Shown here: in pieces, positions 1 to 15,000 of the stretch
Numbering within the stretch: the first letter of the stretch is position 1
How the letters are laid out: every line of letters starts with the position of its first letter
Assembly (NCBI GenBank): GCA_028571685.1
Contig: CM053162.1
Span: forward strand, 9,118,001 to 9,182,000
From: Heterohyrax brucei
Lineage: Eukaryota > Chordata > Mammalia > Hyracoidea > Procaviidae
DNA: 64,000 nucleotides
Reading direction: 5' to 3'
Position numbers and translations under genes: made by a program
Notes under the pieces: model-generated
What the model was told of the DNA's origin: nothing
Databases searched by the model: none
The model's input: the letters and a program-made list of their open reading frames with translations, nothing else

Positions 1-3000
1 CAAAAGAAAAACAGGAAAGGAAGCAACCTGAATGAGAAACGAGATGGGAGATATCACAACAGAACTAGCTGAAATCAAAAGTATCATAACAGAATACTAC
101 AAAAGACTATACTCTAATACATTTGAAAACCTAGAGGAAATGAACAAATTTCCAGATTCGTATCACCTACCAAAATTATCACAAGGAGAAGTAGAACATC
201 TTGATAAACCCATCACAAAAGAAGAGATTGAAATAGTAATAATAATAACAAAAACTACCAATGAAAAAAAGGCCTGGATTAGCTGGCTTCATCAGACAAT
301 TCTGTCAAACTTTTAGAGAGGAGTTAACTCCAACACTGCTAAGGCTATTTTACAGCATAGAAAGGAATGGAATACTCCCAAATTCATTCTATGAAGCCAG
401 CATAACCCTGCTATCAAAGCCAGAAAAGAGTCCACGAAAAAGGGAAATTACAGACCCATATCACTCATGAACCTAGATGCAAAAATCTTCAACAAAATCC
501 TAGCCAATAAAGTCCACCAACAATTCAAAAAAATAACTCATCATGACCAAGTTGGATTCATGCCAAGGATGCAGAGCTGATTCAACATCAGAAAACCAAT
601 TAATGTGATCAATCACATAAATAACACAAAGGATAAGAATCACCTAATTTTGTCAATTGATTCAGAAAAGGCATTCAATGAAGTCCAACACCAATTCATA
701 CTAAAAACTCTCAGCAAAATATGACTAGTGGAGAAATTCCTCAGTGCAATAATAGGCATCTGCACAAAGCCAACCACTTGCATCATTCTGAATGGAGAGA
801 GACTGAAAGAATTCATCTTGAGAATGGGAACTAGACAGTGATGCCCACTCTCAGCACTTCTGTTCAACACTGTGCTAGAGGTTCTAGCCAGAGCAATTAG
901 ATAAGACAAGGAAATAAAGGGAATCCACATTAGCATAGAAATGAAAATCTCCCTATTGGCAGATGATATGACTGCATATGAAGAGAATCCTAAAGAATCT
1001 ATATGTGAACTAATCAAACTAATAGAAGAGTTAAGCAAAGTACCAGGATACAAGATAAGCATAAGTAAATCAGTAGGATTCCTCTCTACCAACAAAGAGA
1101 TCATCAATATAGCTCCCAAGAAGATAAAACATCTAGGAATAAATCTAACTAGAGAAATGAGAGACATACAAAGAGTGAACTACAAGACCTTATTGCAAGA
1201 AACCAAAAAAGATGTACATAAATGGAGAAACCTACCCTGCTCATGAATAGGAAGATTTAGCACTGTAAAAATGTCTATTTTATCCAAGGTGATCTACATA
1301 TGCAATGCAATCCCAATACAAATTCCAGTGACATTTTTTAACGAGATAAACAAATTACCAACTTTATTTGGAAAGAGAAGAAACTGCATAATTAAAGCAC
1401 TACTAAAGATGACGAACACAGTGGCAGGCCTCACAATACCTGACTTTAGAGCCTATTACACTGCCACAGTAGTCAAAACAGCCTATTACTGGTACAAAAA
1501 GTGACATAGAGACCGTTGGAACAGTATTGAGGTCCCACAGATGCCACCATCATCTTAGGAACAGTTGATATTTGACAAAGGCCCTTAGACTGTAAACTAA
1601 GGTAAAACAGTCTCTTTAACAAATGGTATTGGCAAAATTAGATATCCATCTGCAAAACACTGAAAGAAGACCTGTATCTCACACCTTACACAAAAGCTGA
1701 CTCAGAATGGACCGAAAACCTAAACATCAAACCTAAAACGAAAAACAACACACAAGAAAATTAGGGTCAAGAAAAGAAGTTGTAATACGTGTCTTAGACA
1801 GACTGGCAAAATCTGACAAACAAAGCATGATCTACAAAGGAGAAAATAGATAAATGGGAACTACTAAGAATCAAACACTTTTGCTCATCCAAAGACTTTT
1901 TTGAAAGAATTAAAAGACTGTCTATAGAACGGGCAAAAAAATATTCGACAACTACATGTCAAACTGACATCTGAGCTCCATAATCTACAAGGTACAGAAA
2001 ATATCAACAAGATAAAGGTAAATACCCCAATTAGGCAATGGGCAAAGGAGATGGACAGACACTTCACCAAAGAGAACATCCAGGCAGCCAAAAGAAACAC
2101 GAGAAAATGCTTACGATCACTAGCTATCAGAGAAATCCAAATCAAAATGACAATGAGATACCATCTCACCCCAACGAGGTTGGTCATAATCCAAAAAACA
2201 CAAAACAACAAATGCTGGAGAGGCTGTAGAGATATCAGACCTCTCCTGGAATGCTGGTGGGATTGCAAAATGGTAAGGCTCTTTATTAAATAGCTGGAAA
2301 TAGATACATCTTTAGATCCAGTAATCCCACTGCTCAGAATATATCCTACAGAAGCAAAGACTGTCACACGAACAGACACATGCACACGGATATTTATTGC
2401 AGCACAGTCCACAACAGTAAAAAGATGGAATCAACCTAGGTGGTCATCAACAGATGAATGGATAAGCAAACTATGTGGTGCATATACTCAGTGGAACACT
2501 GTGCAATGATAAAGAACAACGAGGATTTTAGGAAGCATCTCATAACCTAGTTTCCACTGGAAGACATTATGCTGAGTGAAATCAGTCAGCCGTAAAAGGA
2601 CAAATATTGTATGAGACCCCTGTTATAAGGACTTCAAAATAGACTTATCACAGAAGAAAATATTCTTGGACAGCTACAAGGGCAGGGAGGAAGAGAGTGG
2701 GTCATAGATTAGATAGTTGATAGAAATTTTGTTAGGTTAAAGTAGTGACAGCACCCAGTAGAAAGTAGATCAACTTAGCTGGGCTTTACCATAAACTGAA
2801 AGCTCTTCTAATCTCAGCCCAATATTGCAAGGACAGAGTAGCAGGGGTTGAGTCTGGGGACCATGATCTTGGGGGACACTGAGGCCAATTGGCATAACTA
2901 ACTTACAGCTAAGAGAGTCTACTGCACCCCATATTGGTGAGTGGCATCTGGGGTTTAAAAGCTATCAAGCTCCCATCTGAGGTACACCAAATTGTCCCAA

Positions 3001-6000
3001 CTCATCTGGAACAGATGATGACCAAGAACAACAAAGACACAAGGGAAAAAGAGCTCAGGACACAGAAGGATTCATGTGAATGGGAGACTGTATCAACATG
3101 TGACCAGAAGAACTGATGTCCGGCCATCACCAAGGACAGAAGTGATAAGGCACACAATGTTGAGTGCCTGTGGCAACACTAGAAAGAGGGAATTGCAGCT
3201 CAAGAACTCTACTAAAAGACTACAAATGATGGTCCAAAGGCCTGGGGGATCCCCTAGGAGCATGCTCCCTATATGTGCTGCTGCCCTTGTCCAGAAAACA
3301 CTACTGTGGTCAGCTCTTTGGACAGAAATGAACTAGACTTGAGTACTCAATGTGAACCTATAGTGTGTGTACTTTATGGTTCTATGCATTTATAGGAGGC
3401 TGTTCTACTGGTCTTTTTCTAGATGTGAGTGAAGAGGGTGGAGAAGAGGAAACAAGAGCTTGTTTAGAAGATATGACAAGTATAGAATGAAAAGGAGGAG
3501 TGTGCTGTCACCCAGCAAGGAGAGCAGAAGGAGCAGCAGATTGGCAGGCATGCAAAATTAATATGCATTGTATAGTTTCACTTGATACCAATAAAAAGGA
3601 AAACAAAAACAATCTCTTATTCATACCACCTGTTTTGAGTTAACCATTCATCTGTCACTTTGTCATATTATGGTGGCTTGTTTGTTGCTATGATGCTGGA
3701 ATCTGTGCCACCAGCATTTCATATAACCACAGGTGTGCTTGTGGTGGATAAGTTTAAGCAGAGCTTCCAGATCAGACAAACTAGGAAGAAAGGCTTGCGT
3801 ACTATATTGCTCCGATAGTCAAAACAACCTGGTACTCACATAACAATAGACTCATAGACTAGTAAAATAGAACTGAGAGTCCAGAAATAAACTTGTATGT
3901 CTATGGTCAACTGAATCTTGGCAAGGGTGTTGTTAAGTCCATGTGATGGTGAAGAAGACTCTTCGATAAATAATGCTGGAAAAACAGGATTTCTACACGT
4001 AGAAAAGTGAAACATGATCCATGTCTCACACCATACACAAAAACAAATTCAGAATGAATTAAAGACCCTAAGTATACAAACTGACACTGTAAAATTCTTA
4101 CAAGAAATAGCAGGGGTAGTGGTGTCAGGCCTAGCCTAACCTTTAACAATGAATTATTTAATATAATAGCAAAAGCACAAACAGCAGAAGAAAACTAAAT
4201 GATACCTCATAAAAACTAAAAATTTTTATTGATAAAAACACTTTACCAAAAAAGTGAAAAGATAAGCTCTTGACTAAGAAAATGTCTTCAGAAACCATTT
4301 ATCTGACAAGACTGTCATAACCAAAATATATATAAAACTGCAAAAACTGAACAACAAAAAGACAAATAACTCAATCATAAAAAAAGGAAAAGAATTTGGA
4401 TATGTCACCAAAGAGGAAGTTCAAATGGCCACCAAGCATATGAAAAGATGCTCATTGTCTTTAGCCATCAGGGAGATGTAAATCGAAAGTATAATAAGAT
4501 GCCATTTTACTTCCACTAGGATTGCTAAGAATTTTTTTAAAAAACAAAAACCAGAAAATAACAAATGTTGGCAAGGACTTGGAGAAACTGTAACCTTTAT
4601 CCCTTGCTGATGGGAATAAAAATTGGTATAGCCATTGTGGAAAACGGTGTGGCAATTCCTCAAAAAACTAAAAATAGAACTACTATGCTATTGTTTATGG
4701 CGACATGAGTCGGATCCGACTCGGTGCTTGGCTGGCTGGCATGCTACTGTTGGGTGCTATGAAGTCAGTTCCAACCCACAGCAGCCTTATACGCACTAGA
4801 AAAAAATCATTGTTTATTTATGAGCTCACTGTTGTAGCCACTGTGGAGGTCTATCTCATTAAAGGTCTTCCTTTTTTTGCTGATCCTCTGCTTTACCAAG
4901 CATGATGTTCTACAGGAACTCATCCCTCCTGGTAATGCGTCCGAAGCATGTGAGACATAGTGCTGCCATCCTTGCTTCTGGTTGTAATTCTTCTAAGACT
5001 AATTTGTTCTTTTGGCAGTCCATGGTACAGTCAAAATTCTTTGCCAACACTTCAATTCAAAGACATCGGTTCTTCTTAGATCTTCTTTATTCCTTGTCCA
5101 GCCTTCACATGCATATGAGGCAACTGAAAACACTCTGGTTTGCATCAAGTATACCTTAGTCTTCAAAGTGTCATCTTTTCAATACTTTCAAGACATCTTT
5201 TGCAGCCAGTTTGCCTAATGTAATGCATCTTTTGATTTCTTGACTGCTGCTTCTGTGTATGTTGATTGTGGATTCAAGTAAAATGAAATCTTGACAACCT
5301 CAGTCTTTTCCCTGTTTTATCATGATGTTGTTTATTGGTCCACTTGTGAAGGTTTTTGCTTTCCTTATGTTGAGGAGGAATCTACACTGAATGCTGTGGT
5401 CTTTGATCTTCATGAATAAGGGCTTCAAGTCCTCTTCACTTTCTGGAAGCAAGATGTGTGATTTATGTAACACAGGTTGGCACTGAGTCTTCTTCCAGTC
5501 TTAATGGTCCATTCTTCTTCATATAGTCCAGCTTCTCAGATTATTTAGCTCGCATTCAGATTGAAAAGGTATGGTGAAAGGACACAGCATCGACACACAA
5601 CTTTCCTGACTTTAAACTGTGCATTATCCCCTTGTTCTGTTAGAATGACTGCCTCTTGATGCATGTACAGATCCTTATGAGCACAATTAAAGTGTTTCTG
5701 AATTCCCATTCACTGTAATGTTGTTCATAATTTGTTATGCTCCACACAGTCAAATGTCTTACTATAGTCAATAAAACACAGGTAGAGATCTCTCTGGTAG
5801 TCTGTGCTTTCAGCCAAGATCCATCTGGCATCAGCAATGATATCCCTGGTTCCATGTCCTCTTCTAAATCTAGCTTGAATTTCTGGAAGTTCCCCATTTA
5901 TATACTGCTTCAGCCATTTTTCAATGATCATCAGCAAAATTTTGCTTGCATGTGATATTAAAGATATTTTTGTCTAATTTCTACATTTGATTGGACCACT

Positions 6001-9000
6001 TGTCTTGGAAATAAGCATAAATTTGAATCTCTTCCAGTCAGTTGGCCAGATATCTGTCTTCTAAATTTCTTGTTGTAGATGAGTGAGCAATTCCTGGGCT
6101 ATATTTGTTTGTTAAAACATCTCAGTTGGTATTCTGTCACTTCCAGAGGCCTTGTTTTTGTCAGTGTCTTCAGTGAAGCTTGAACTTCTTCCTTCAGTAC
6201 CATTTGGTCTTGCTAATATGGTGCCTCCTGAAATGGTTGAATGTCAACCAGTTCTTGGCACAGTGACTCTGTGTATACCTTCCATTTTCTTTTGAGACTT
6301 CCTGCATTATTTAATATTTTCTGTGTAGAATCCTTCAGTATTGCTACTCAAGGCTTGACTTTTTTTCCTTCAGTTCTTTCAGCTTGAAACGTGCTGAATG
6401 TGTCATTTCCTCTTTGTTTTCCATCTTCAGGTCTTTGGAGATGCATTCATAACACATTACTTTGTCTTTTTGAGCTGTCCTTTGAAATCTGTTCAGCTCT
6501 TTCACTTTATCTTTCTTTTTCCTTTTGCTTTAACTACTTGATGTTCAAGGGCAAGTGTCAAAGTTTATTCTGACATTAATTTAGGTCAATTCTTTCTCTC
6601 CTGCACTTCCTGTCTCTTTAATGATCTCTGTTTTCTTCGTGTTGTCTTTGATGTCATTTTGCAACTCATCTGATCTTCAGCCATTAGTGTTCAATGCATC
6701 AAATCATTATTAAGATGGCCTCTAAATTCAGGTGGGATACACTCAGTTCTGTACTTAGACTCTTGAAGAGTTGTTCCAATTTTCTTCAGTTTCAATTTGA
6801 ACTTGCATATAAGTAATCGATGATCTGATGTGCAATTGGTTCCTTGTCCTGACAGGTGATACTGAGCTTTTCAATCACAGCTTTCCACAGATGTAGTCAT
6901 TTGATTCCTATGTATTCCAACTGGTAAAGTACATATGAATAGCTCCTGTTTATATTGGTTTAAAAAGATACAAGCAACGAAGAAGTCATTGGTCTTGCAC
7001 AATTCAGTCCTGTGATCTCCAGCATCATTTCTATCACCAAGGCCATATTTTCCAGCTACCAATCCTTCTTCTTTGCTTCCGACCTTCACATTCCAATCTC
7101 CAGTAATTGTCAGTACATGTTAATTACATGTTTGCTCAATTTCAGACTGCAGAAGTTGATAAAAATTCTTCAACTTCTTCATCTTTGGCCTTAGTGATTG
7201 ATACATAAATGTGAATAATAGTAACAATAACTGGGCTCTTCTGTAGGCATATGGATGTTATCCTATTGTTTACCATGTTGTACTTTCTTTTCGATAATGA
7301 AAGCGATACCACTCCTCTTCAAGTTGTCATTTCTGGCACAGTAGACCATACAATTGCCTGATAGAAAATGAACAATACTAGTCCATTTCAGTTCACTAAT
7401 GCCTAGGGTATTTACGCTTATACATTCCATTTTATTTTTTACCGTTTCCAATTTTCCTAGATTCATGCTTTGCACAAGTTCCAATTAATAATAGATGTTT
7501 GCAGTTGTTTCTTCTCATTTTGAGCCACAAAACACCAGCAAATGAAGGTCCTAAAAGCTTGATTCCATCCATGTTATTAAGACTGACTCACTTTGAGTAG
7601 GCAGCTCTTCCCTGGTCATCTTTTGAGTGTCTTTCAACCTGAGGGGATCATCTTTCTACACAATATCAGACAATGTTCCACTGCCATTCATAAAGTATTC
7701 ACTGGTTAATTCTTTTCAGAATTAGACTGCCAGGTTCTTTACCCTAGTCTGTCTTAGTTGAGAAGCTTGGCTGAAATCTGCCCACCATGGGTGACCCTAC
7801 TAGTACCTGAGCATCGGTGGTGTAGCATCCAGCATCACAGCAACACACAAACCCCCACAGTACAACAAAGTAACAGACACCTGGCGGATGAGGCTGCTCA
7901 TGTAGCTGTGTTTCTTCATTTGGAGGTTTAGTGTCATGATGTCATGAGACATGCCAGTTAATTGTCCCATAACGTATTCTGTGCTTCTATTCTGCCTCCT
8001 AATTTATTGCATAATGTCTAGTCTTAAAAGTTTGCAAGTCTTACATAGCTTTAAAAACTTACAAGCAGCCGTCCAAAGTACAACAATCAGTCTTTATTTG
8101 CCTGGAGCAACAGAGGAAGAAGGACAGTCAATAATAGAAGGAGGATATGGATATGTGACTAACTGTCTCCACAGAAAAATGTCACCTTTGCCACAAGGCC
8201 AGAATTGGATGGTGCCTAGTTACCATTACTGAACATTTTGATCCAAGATTCCATAGAAGAATCCTAATCAAAAGGGAAAAATGCAGAACACAACTACAAA
8301 TCCTCAGGGACTTCAGACTTCCTAGCAGCGTGAAAGTTGGATGAACCCCTGAAACTATTGGCCTGAGATAATCTTTAAAACTTAAATCAAAAACATCCCC
8401 TAAATTCTTCTTAAAACCAAAAAATAGTTTAGCTTAACTAGTAGGGAATATCTTCCTTGAGCATTATGCTATTTAAGAAGAATCTATATGGAATTAAATT
8501 GACAGCAGCAATTCAAAATACTAGAGAAGAACCTCAGGGAACAGTGAATTTGTGTTATTGCAGAAGGAACAACTCAGAAAAAGGAGTAAGAAGGGTTGCA
8601 CAACTGGAAGTATGTAATTGGTGTCACTAAACAGCACATGAAGAAACTGTTGATTTAGTATCTGTTTTACTGTATATATTCTCAATAACAACAAAATAAT
8701 AATTTTTAGAGAACAACAAAAGAAGTCCTGTCAATCTGCTTCTGAAGATTTAATTGATGAAACCTTGTGGGTCACAATAGAGTATTCCCTGACTCACTTC
8801 CTTTGAATGTATAAGGACTGCCAACTAAATTTGTGAACTCGTCCTAGAAAATGTGCTACATACCTAACTGCTGAATATCACTATGGTCATTTTTGAAGTA
8901 GTCCCCTTTGGAAGCTATTCACTAACATCAGTGCCTAGTTTACCTGTGAAACCAATTTTGGGAATCTTTTCTGGAGTGGCCATCAATGCTGTCATCTTAT

Positions 9001-12000
9001 TACCCTTGATGTCCTGAATCTCATCAAAATGTCTTCCTTTCAATATTTCCTTTATCTTCAGGTAAAGAAAAAAGTCGCTGGGGACCACATCAGGTGAGTA
9101 GGCACAGTGTTCCAATATAATTCTTTGTTTACTGGCTAAAAGCTCCCTCACAGACAACTAAACAAGTAAGTTCACAAACCTGCCACCTTGCCACCACGTG
9201 CAGTGGCCATTCAAGAAAGAGTTCCAAAATGGTTTTGAAGGGTAGACTAGGTGCTGGCAGTGATATTCAGCAATAAGCTATGTAGCACTTCCAACAATTA
9301 AGTTTATAGACTTAATTGTCAGATCTCATATTATTAGGAGGAATCAATCACTTGAGGAGGATATCATGTTTGATGAAGCAGAGGGCAAGTGAGGGTGAGG
9401 GAGAACCTCAGTGAGATGTACTGACACAGTAGCTGCCAAGATGGATTCAAAAATGCCAGAGATCATAAGGGTGATTCGAGACAGGGCAAAGTTTTATTCT
9501 GTTGTAAATAAAGTTGATCTGAGTCAGTATACTTGATGACAGCTATCTACCTGTGTTTTGGGTAACCTACTAGTCCAAAAGAGCATATGGCCTTAATGAG
9601 CTAATGACAAATTACCATGCAGGCCACTTGAAAATAATATGGTAACAGAATACATTAGCCAAATAAGTCTGCATAGCCAAAAGTCTGTAGGGTCAACCTT
9701 GACAGCAAGGAAAGATATTAGCACTGGTGAGATACCTTTTTTTTTTTTTTAGATAATAAAAATTTGTAAAGATTTAAAAAAAAAATGGAGTTGCTGTCAT
9801 CAAGTTGATTTCCACTCATAGTGACCCTGCTGGACAGAGCAGAACTTCCACATATGGTTTCAAAGGAGTAACTCATAGATTCAAACTAATAACATTTTGG
9901 TTAGCAGACTGAGCCCTCAATCACTGCATCACCAGACCCAGTGCTGGTGAACGTGGAGGAGAACAGACATTTCAGTGCACTGCTAGTAGAAAGAAAAATA
10001 TATCAGTGAAGGCTTTCCAGAAAGCAATTTGTCACTCAATTGCTAAAATTTTAGTATAATATTCTTTGATACAGCCCCAACTTGTAGACATGTCTTCAGG
10101 AAAATATCAGAGACATACACAAAGATATGTGCAAAAATAATCATTGCAGCATAACTCATAATAAAATAGGTGAATTTTTTTAATATCTTATGTTAGGAGA
10201 TTTATTATCCATATGATTGAAGTTTATTGCTAGAAAACATTTTATGTCACAAATGAGTTTTTCCCAGGAAATTTTCACTGCTTACTGCTAAGTAAAAAAA
10301 AAAAAAAAAAAAAACAGACATTGTAAGTAGACAACAATTCACAATCCTCTGAGCTAGTTAACTTCTGTTTTTCTTGTACATATTAACTCAGTCATTCTGG
10401 TCTCATTAACACACAATTTCTCTTGATCACATGCTCTCAAAGCTCCAAGTGCGTCTCCTTCTTAACACGTGTCAGTTGAGTAAATAAAGTAACTCGTATT
10501 TGTCTGTATGACTCTGATTAATGTTTGATTCTCAAACTAGACTATAATGTCAATGAGGGTACAGACTATCTGATACATGTTAAGTGCTCAATATATTTTG
10601 CAAGAATGGTGTATGGTATCACTATTATATAAACTCTGTGTTACATATACACATAGGAATGGAATTGGAATAATATTTCCACTATCAATATTTTGATAAT
10701 GGAGTTACTAGGCCCAGTGGGTTTGTGAGTGGTGTTTTCTTCTAAGTCTTCTGAACTGAGTAATAAGCCAAGGCCAAGCCAAGTGCTGTCGAGTCGGATC
10801 CAACTCATGTAAAGAAATATATATACGTATCTAAAAATAAGTTTTCAAAATCAATGTGATATATGACATGTGTATACCTAATATTCCTTGAGTACTTATT
10901 AATTAATACCTAATTTACAGGTGAGCAGGGGTAGAGCAAGGAGACAGAATTTTATCTTAATGATTTCTAGCAGATAAAGGATTCTGGAAGAGAAACAAGT
11001 GGATTTTTTGTCAGAGTTGGAGAAATAGAGAAAACAAGGGTCCGAGGATCCACAGAGAGGACAGAATTGTAAGTGGGAGGAAGGCTAGAAATGGTGGGTG
11101 ATAGAAACTGGAGGGGCAGATGATAGACATGTCCACCAGTCTGTATCCTGCAAAGGAGAAATTGTTGGAGGATTCTGATGGACCTGATCGATTTTGAGGT
11201 TATTTGTGTCATCTGGGCAGAAAACATAAAGACCTAAAATAAAGTCGTGGACACAAAAGTCGTCAAGAAAGAATTTCTCAAGAGTTAAATAGGAGAAGAA
11301 CAGTGGGACTTGATAACTGAATTGGAGGGAGTCAAAGAAGACATCCTTATTTCTGTCATAGGTGAAATATAAGGAAAGTTGTACCACCAAATGACATTTG
11401 GATGTATCTCCAAATGCGACAGAAAGTTCAAGGTGTATATTACAGCAGGAAGAGAACTTCTATTTTTTAAATGCTGAATTTGTAGCTTAGATATCTGAGC
11501 TGGAAATTTAGTCATCCACATACAAATGATTAAAACTTAGTAGATGTAACTCACCAAAGGGAAAGTTTAGAAGGAGAAGAGGAGCTGGTCAAGCATGGAA
11601 ACATGTGGAATATCGATATTTAAGGGGTTCCCAAACCCACTGCTGTCAAGTTAATTTCAATTTACAGGGACCCTATGGGGCAGAATAAAACTGTCTCATG
11701 GGTTTTCCAAGGCAGTATATCTTTAAGGAAGCAATCAGCCACATTTTTCCTCCTTGAAGCAACTGGCGGATTCTAACTGCTAACTTTTCAGTTAGTAGCC
11801 GAGGGCTTAACCCCCGTTCCAACAAGTCTCCTTACTTAAGGACCAGGCAGAAGTAAAAGGGAAAGAGAAAACAGATTGGGAATAGGAATTTGAGAAATAA
11901 TGAATGATAAAGATAATCAAATGCAAGAGAATGTCAGTAAAATTAGTTCTGAAAACAACACTGATAAAGAGCTGAAAATTAGGTCACTGTGATCAGAGTT

Positions 12001-15000
12001 AGATTCATTTCAATGAATGTAGCTGGAAGTCAGGCAGGAATAAATGTGTGGAATAATTTAGTGACTTACTTGAAAAGTTACTAAAAGAAGACAGATCATC
12101 TGGTACCTGGAGATAAGACAGATGGCACTGAGAAGGCTGTCTTAAGTTGAAGTGAGAGACAGAGGACAACTCAATGGAAAGAGAAGAAAATAATTGAGAA
12201 CAAAGTCTCAAATGAGTCAAGGTGAAATTGGGCAAAGGACAATCCATGGGTTAGCCTTCACCACAGAAGAGTACCTCATCTATACCCTGCATGCTGGTGT
12301 GCCACATTTTAATTAACCTGCAATATTTACTTTTTATTGCAATTGAGTGTACATAATATAACAATTAGTATCTGCCAAACATATGCTGAGGGGAAAGGTT
12401 AGGAAAGATAGAAGTGATACATCAATACCTCTGCACAGGTGATGGAGTCAAGACAGCAAAGTAGAAGGACCATTTCCATGACCCCTGTCACAACAAATAT
12501 GAAAAAGAACAAGTGAATCTAGTGCGTATGACATCCTAGGAGCCCTGAATATCAAAGAGTAAGTTGATAAATTGGACTGAGCAACAGGGAAAAGAGAGTT
12601 GTGCCAAAAGTACATAGCATTCTACAAACCTGACCTTCTGAGAAATGGCCACAGCTGTAGCATGGTGGACCAGCCCTGGAGGTTAGTGGGAACCCTCCTA
12701 AGCAGAAACAATTGTCTGGATAATCCATTCACACCTCTGGATCCAGTGGAGAACAACATCAGATTATCAAAAGCTAAATCTGCCTTGTGCAGATCTGAAT
12801 TTTTTTCTACAGGCTAGGTTTGTTTCCCTTCTCTCACTGCTTCCCTCTCCTATCTCTACACTCTGCCCAGTGCTAGAGTCTGATGCTATTAACTGAGCTG
12901 GAAGTAGGACTCCTCAAGCACAACCCTAACCATTCTCCCCATCCCTTCTCTGCACTGCATCTAGCTCTGGAGTCTGGTGTCATTGAATGGGCCAAAAGCA
13001 GAACTCCTCAGGCTGCCCTGAGCCATTTCCCCCCTCTCTTCTCTGCACTGCACTCAGCTCTGGAGTCTGACACCATTAACTGAGCCAGAATAATCAGGAC
13101 TCCTTAAGCCTGCCCTGAGCCATTCTTGAAGACTCAGATGGAGAATAATTTTAAAAACAAAAGGGTGGGGGAAAAAAATCTGCTGACTCTCTAAGCCAGA
13201 AAGCCAGGGCAGAAAGTGTTCCTTCACCTAGATTCAGACATAAGGGAATATGCCACCCTCACAGACACTCAGAGACTGCCTTTCTCAGCAGCTGTAGCCA
13301 CACACCTGTACCCATACCAGTCACACTTGCCCATCTAGGACAGTAGGCAGTAGCCTGCACTACACACTTGGTGACTGACTACCTGGACAGCTGAACTGAA
13401 TCCATATAAGAAAAGCAAACTGTACATTTCAAAACAAGAAGCTAGAACACAATAGGCACACATAAAATAAGTGAATGCAATTTATGGATGGCTTGGAAAT
13501 AGCAGTCCATATCAAAGCACTTAAAGGAGCAAACCATGATCTCTTCAGAAATTTCCCAAAACAAAGAATAAATTTTTCAGAGGAAGAAAACTTTCTGGAG
13601 CTCTCAGGGATAGAATAGAAAAGAATATTCAGAAGTCTTCAAGAGATGAGGCAAAATGCAAAGTAGCATAGTGACAAATTGAAAGAGCTGCAATAAAGCA
13701 TAGAGTGGCAAAAATTAGAAATTCAGAAAATTAATAAAATTACAGAACTAGATAACTCAATAGAAAGTCAAAGGAGCAGAACTGAAGAAATGGGAAGGAG
13801 AATTAGTGAGACTGAAGATAAAGCATATGATATCAACATATTTGAGGAAAAATGAGATTAAAGATTTTTTAAAAATTAGGACATGCTAAGGAATGGTCTA
13901 TGAGTGATTGGAGTATCAGAAGAAGTTGACAGGACAGGGGGTCAATGGAAAATACAGAGAGTTGTCAAAGATTTCCTGACAGAAAACTCCCCTGATATCA
14001 TGAAAAATGAGAAGATACACATAGAACATTGTCATTGAACTCCATATAAGATGGATCCCAAAAGAAAGACACCAAAGCATATTATAATCAAATTTGTGAA
14101 ACCCACAGAAAAGGAGACCTTTTTAAAAGTAGCTAGCGATAAACAAAAAAATAACCTGCAAAAGATAATCAATAAGACTAAGCTCAGACTGCTTAATAGA
14201 AACCATGCAGGCAAGAAGGCAATTGCCATTTACAAAGCCTTGAAGGAAAATAAATGACAGCCAAGAATTACATAGTCAGCAAAACTGTCTCTCAAATATA
14301 GTAAAATAAGAACATTTCTAGACAAACAGAAATTTAGAGAACATGCAAAAAAACAAACCCAAATTAAAAGAAATAATAAAGGGAGTCCTTTGATTAGAAG
14401 ACCAATAGCACCTGGTAGCAACTCAAGACCAGAACAAGAACAGAGCAACTGGTTATCAACACAAATAGAAGAATCACAAAAATAAATCATAGGCAAAACC
14501 CTGAATATAGAGAAATAGAGATATCATTATGTAAACATTGTAACAAAAAAGAGGGACACAGAAGAAAATATAGTCACATGTCTTTCATATTGAAAGTCAA
14601 GGCAATATAAAGAAATTAAAAATTGGTTTAAATCTAGAAAACTAGTGGTAAATATTAAGATAACAATAAAAACATTGATCTTATGCATCCAAATGAAAAC
14701 CGTGAAGTCTCAGCAATTACAAAACCACAAACATTGAAAAAGAGGTAATAAAATACTCAAAGAAAAAAGAGTCAGCACAAAAAATTAAATGGAACAAAGA
14801 AATTGTCCACAACACACAAAAGATGTCAAAATGACAACACTAACCTTAAAACTATCAATGACACACTAGATGTAAATGGACAAAAAGCATCAATAAAAAG
14901 ACAGAAATTAGCAGACTACATTTAAAAAAAGTTGATATGCTGTTTAAAGGAGACACACACCTCAGACACAAAGACAAGAGCATACTAAAACTTAAAGGAT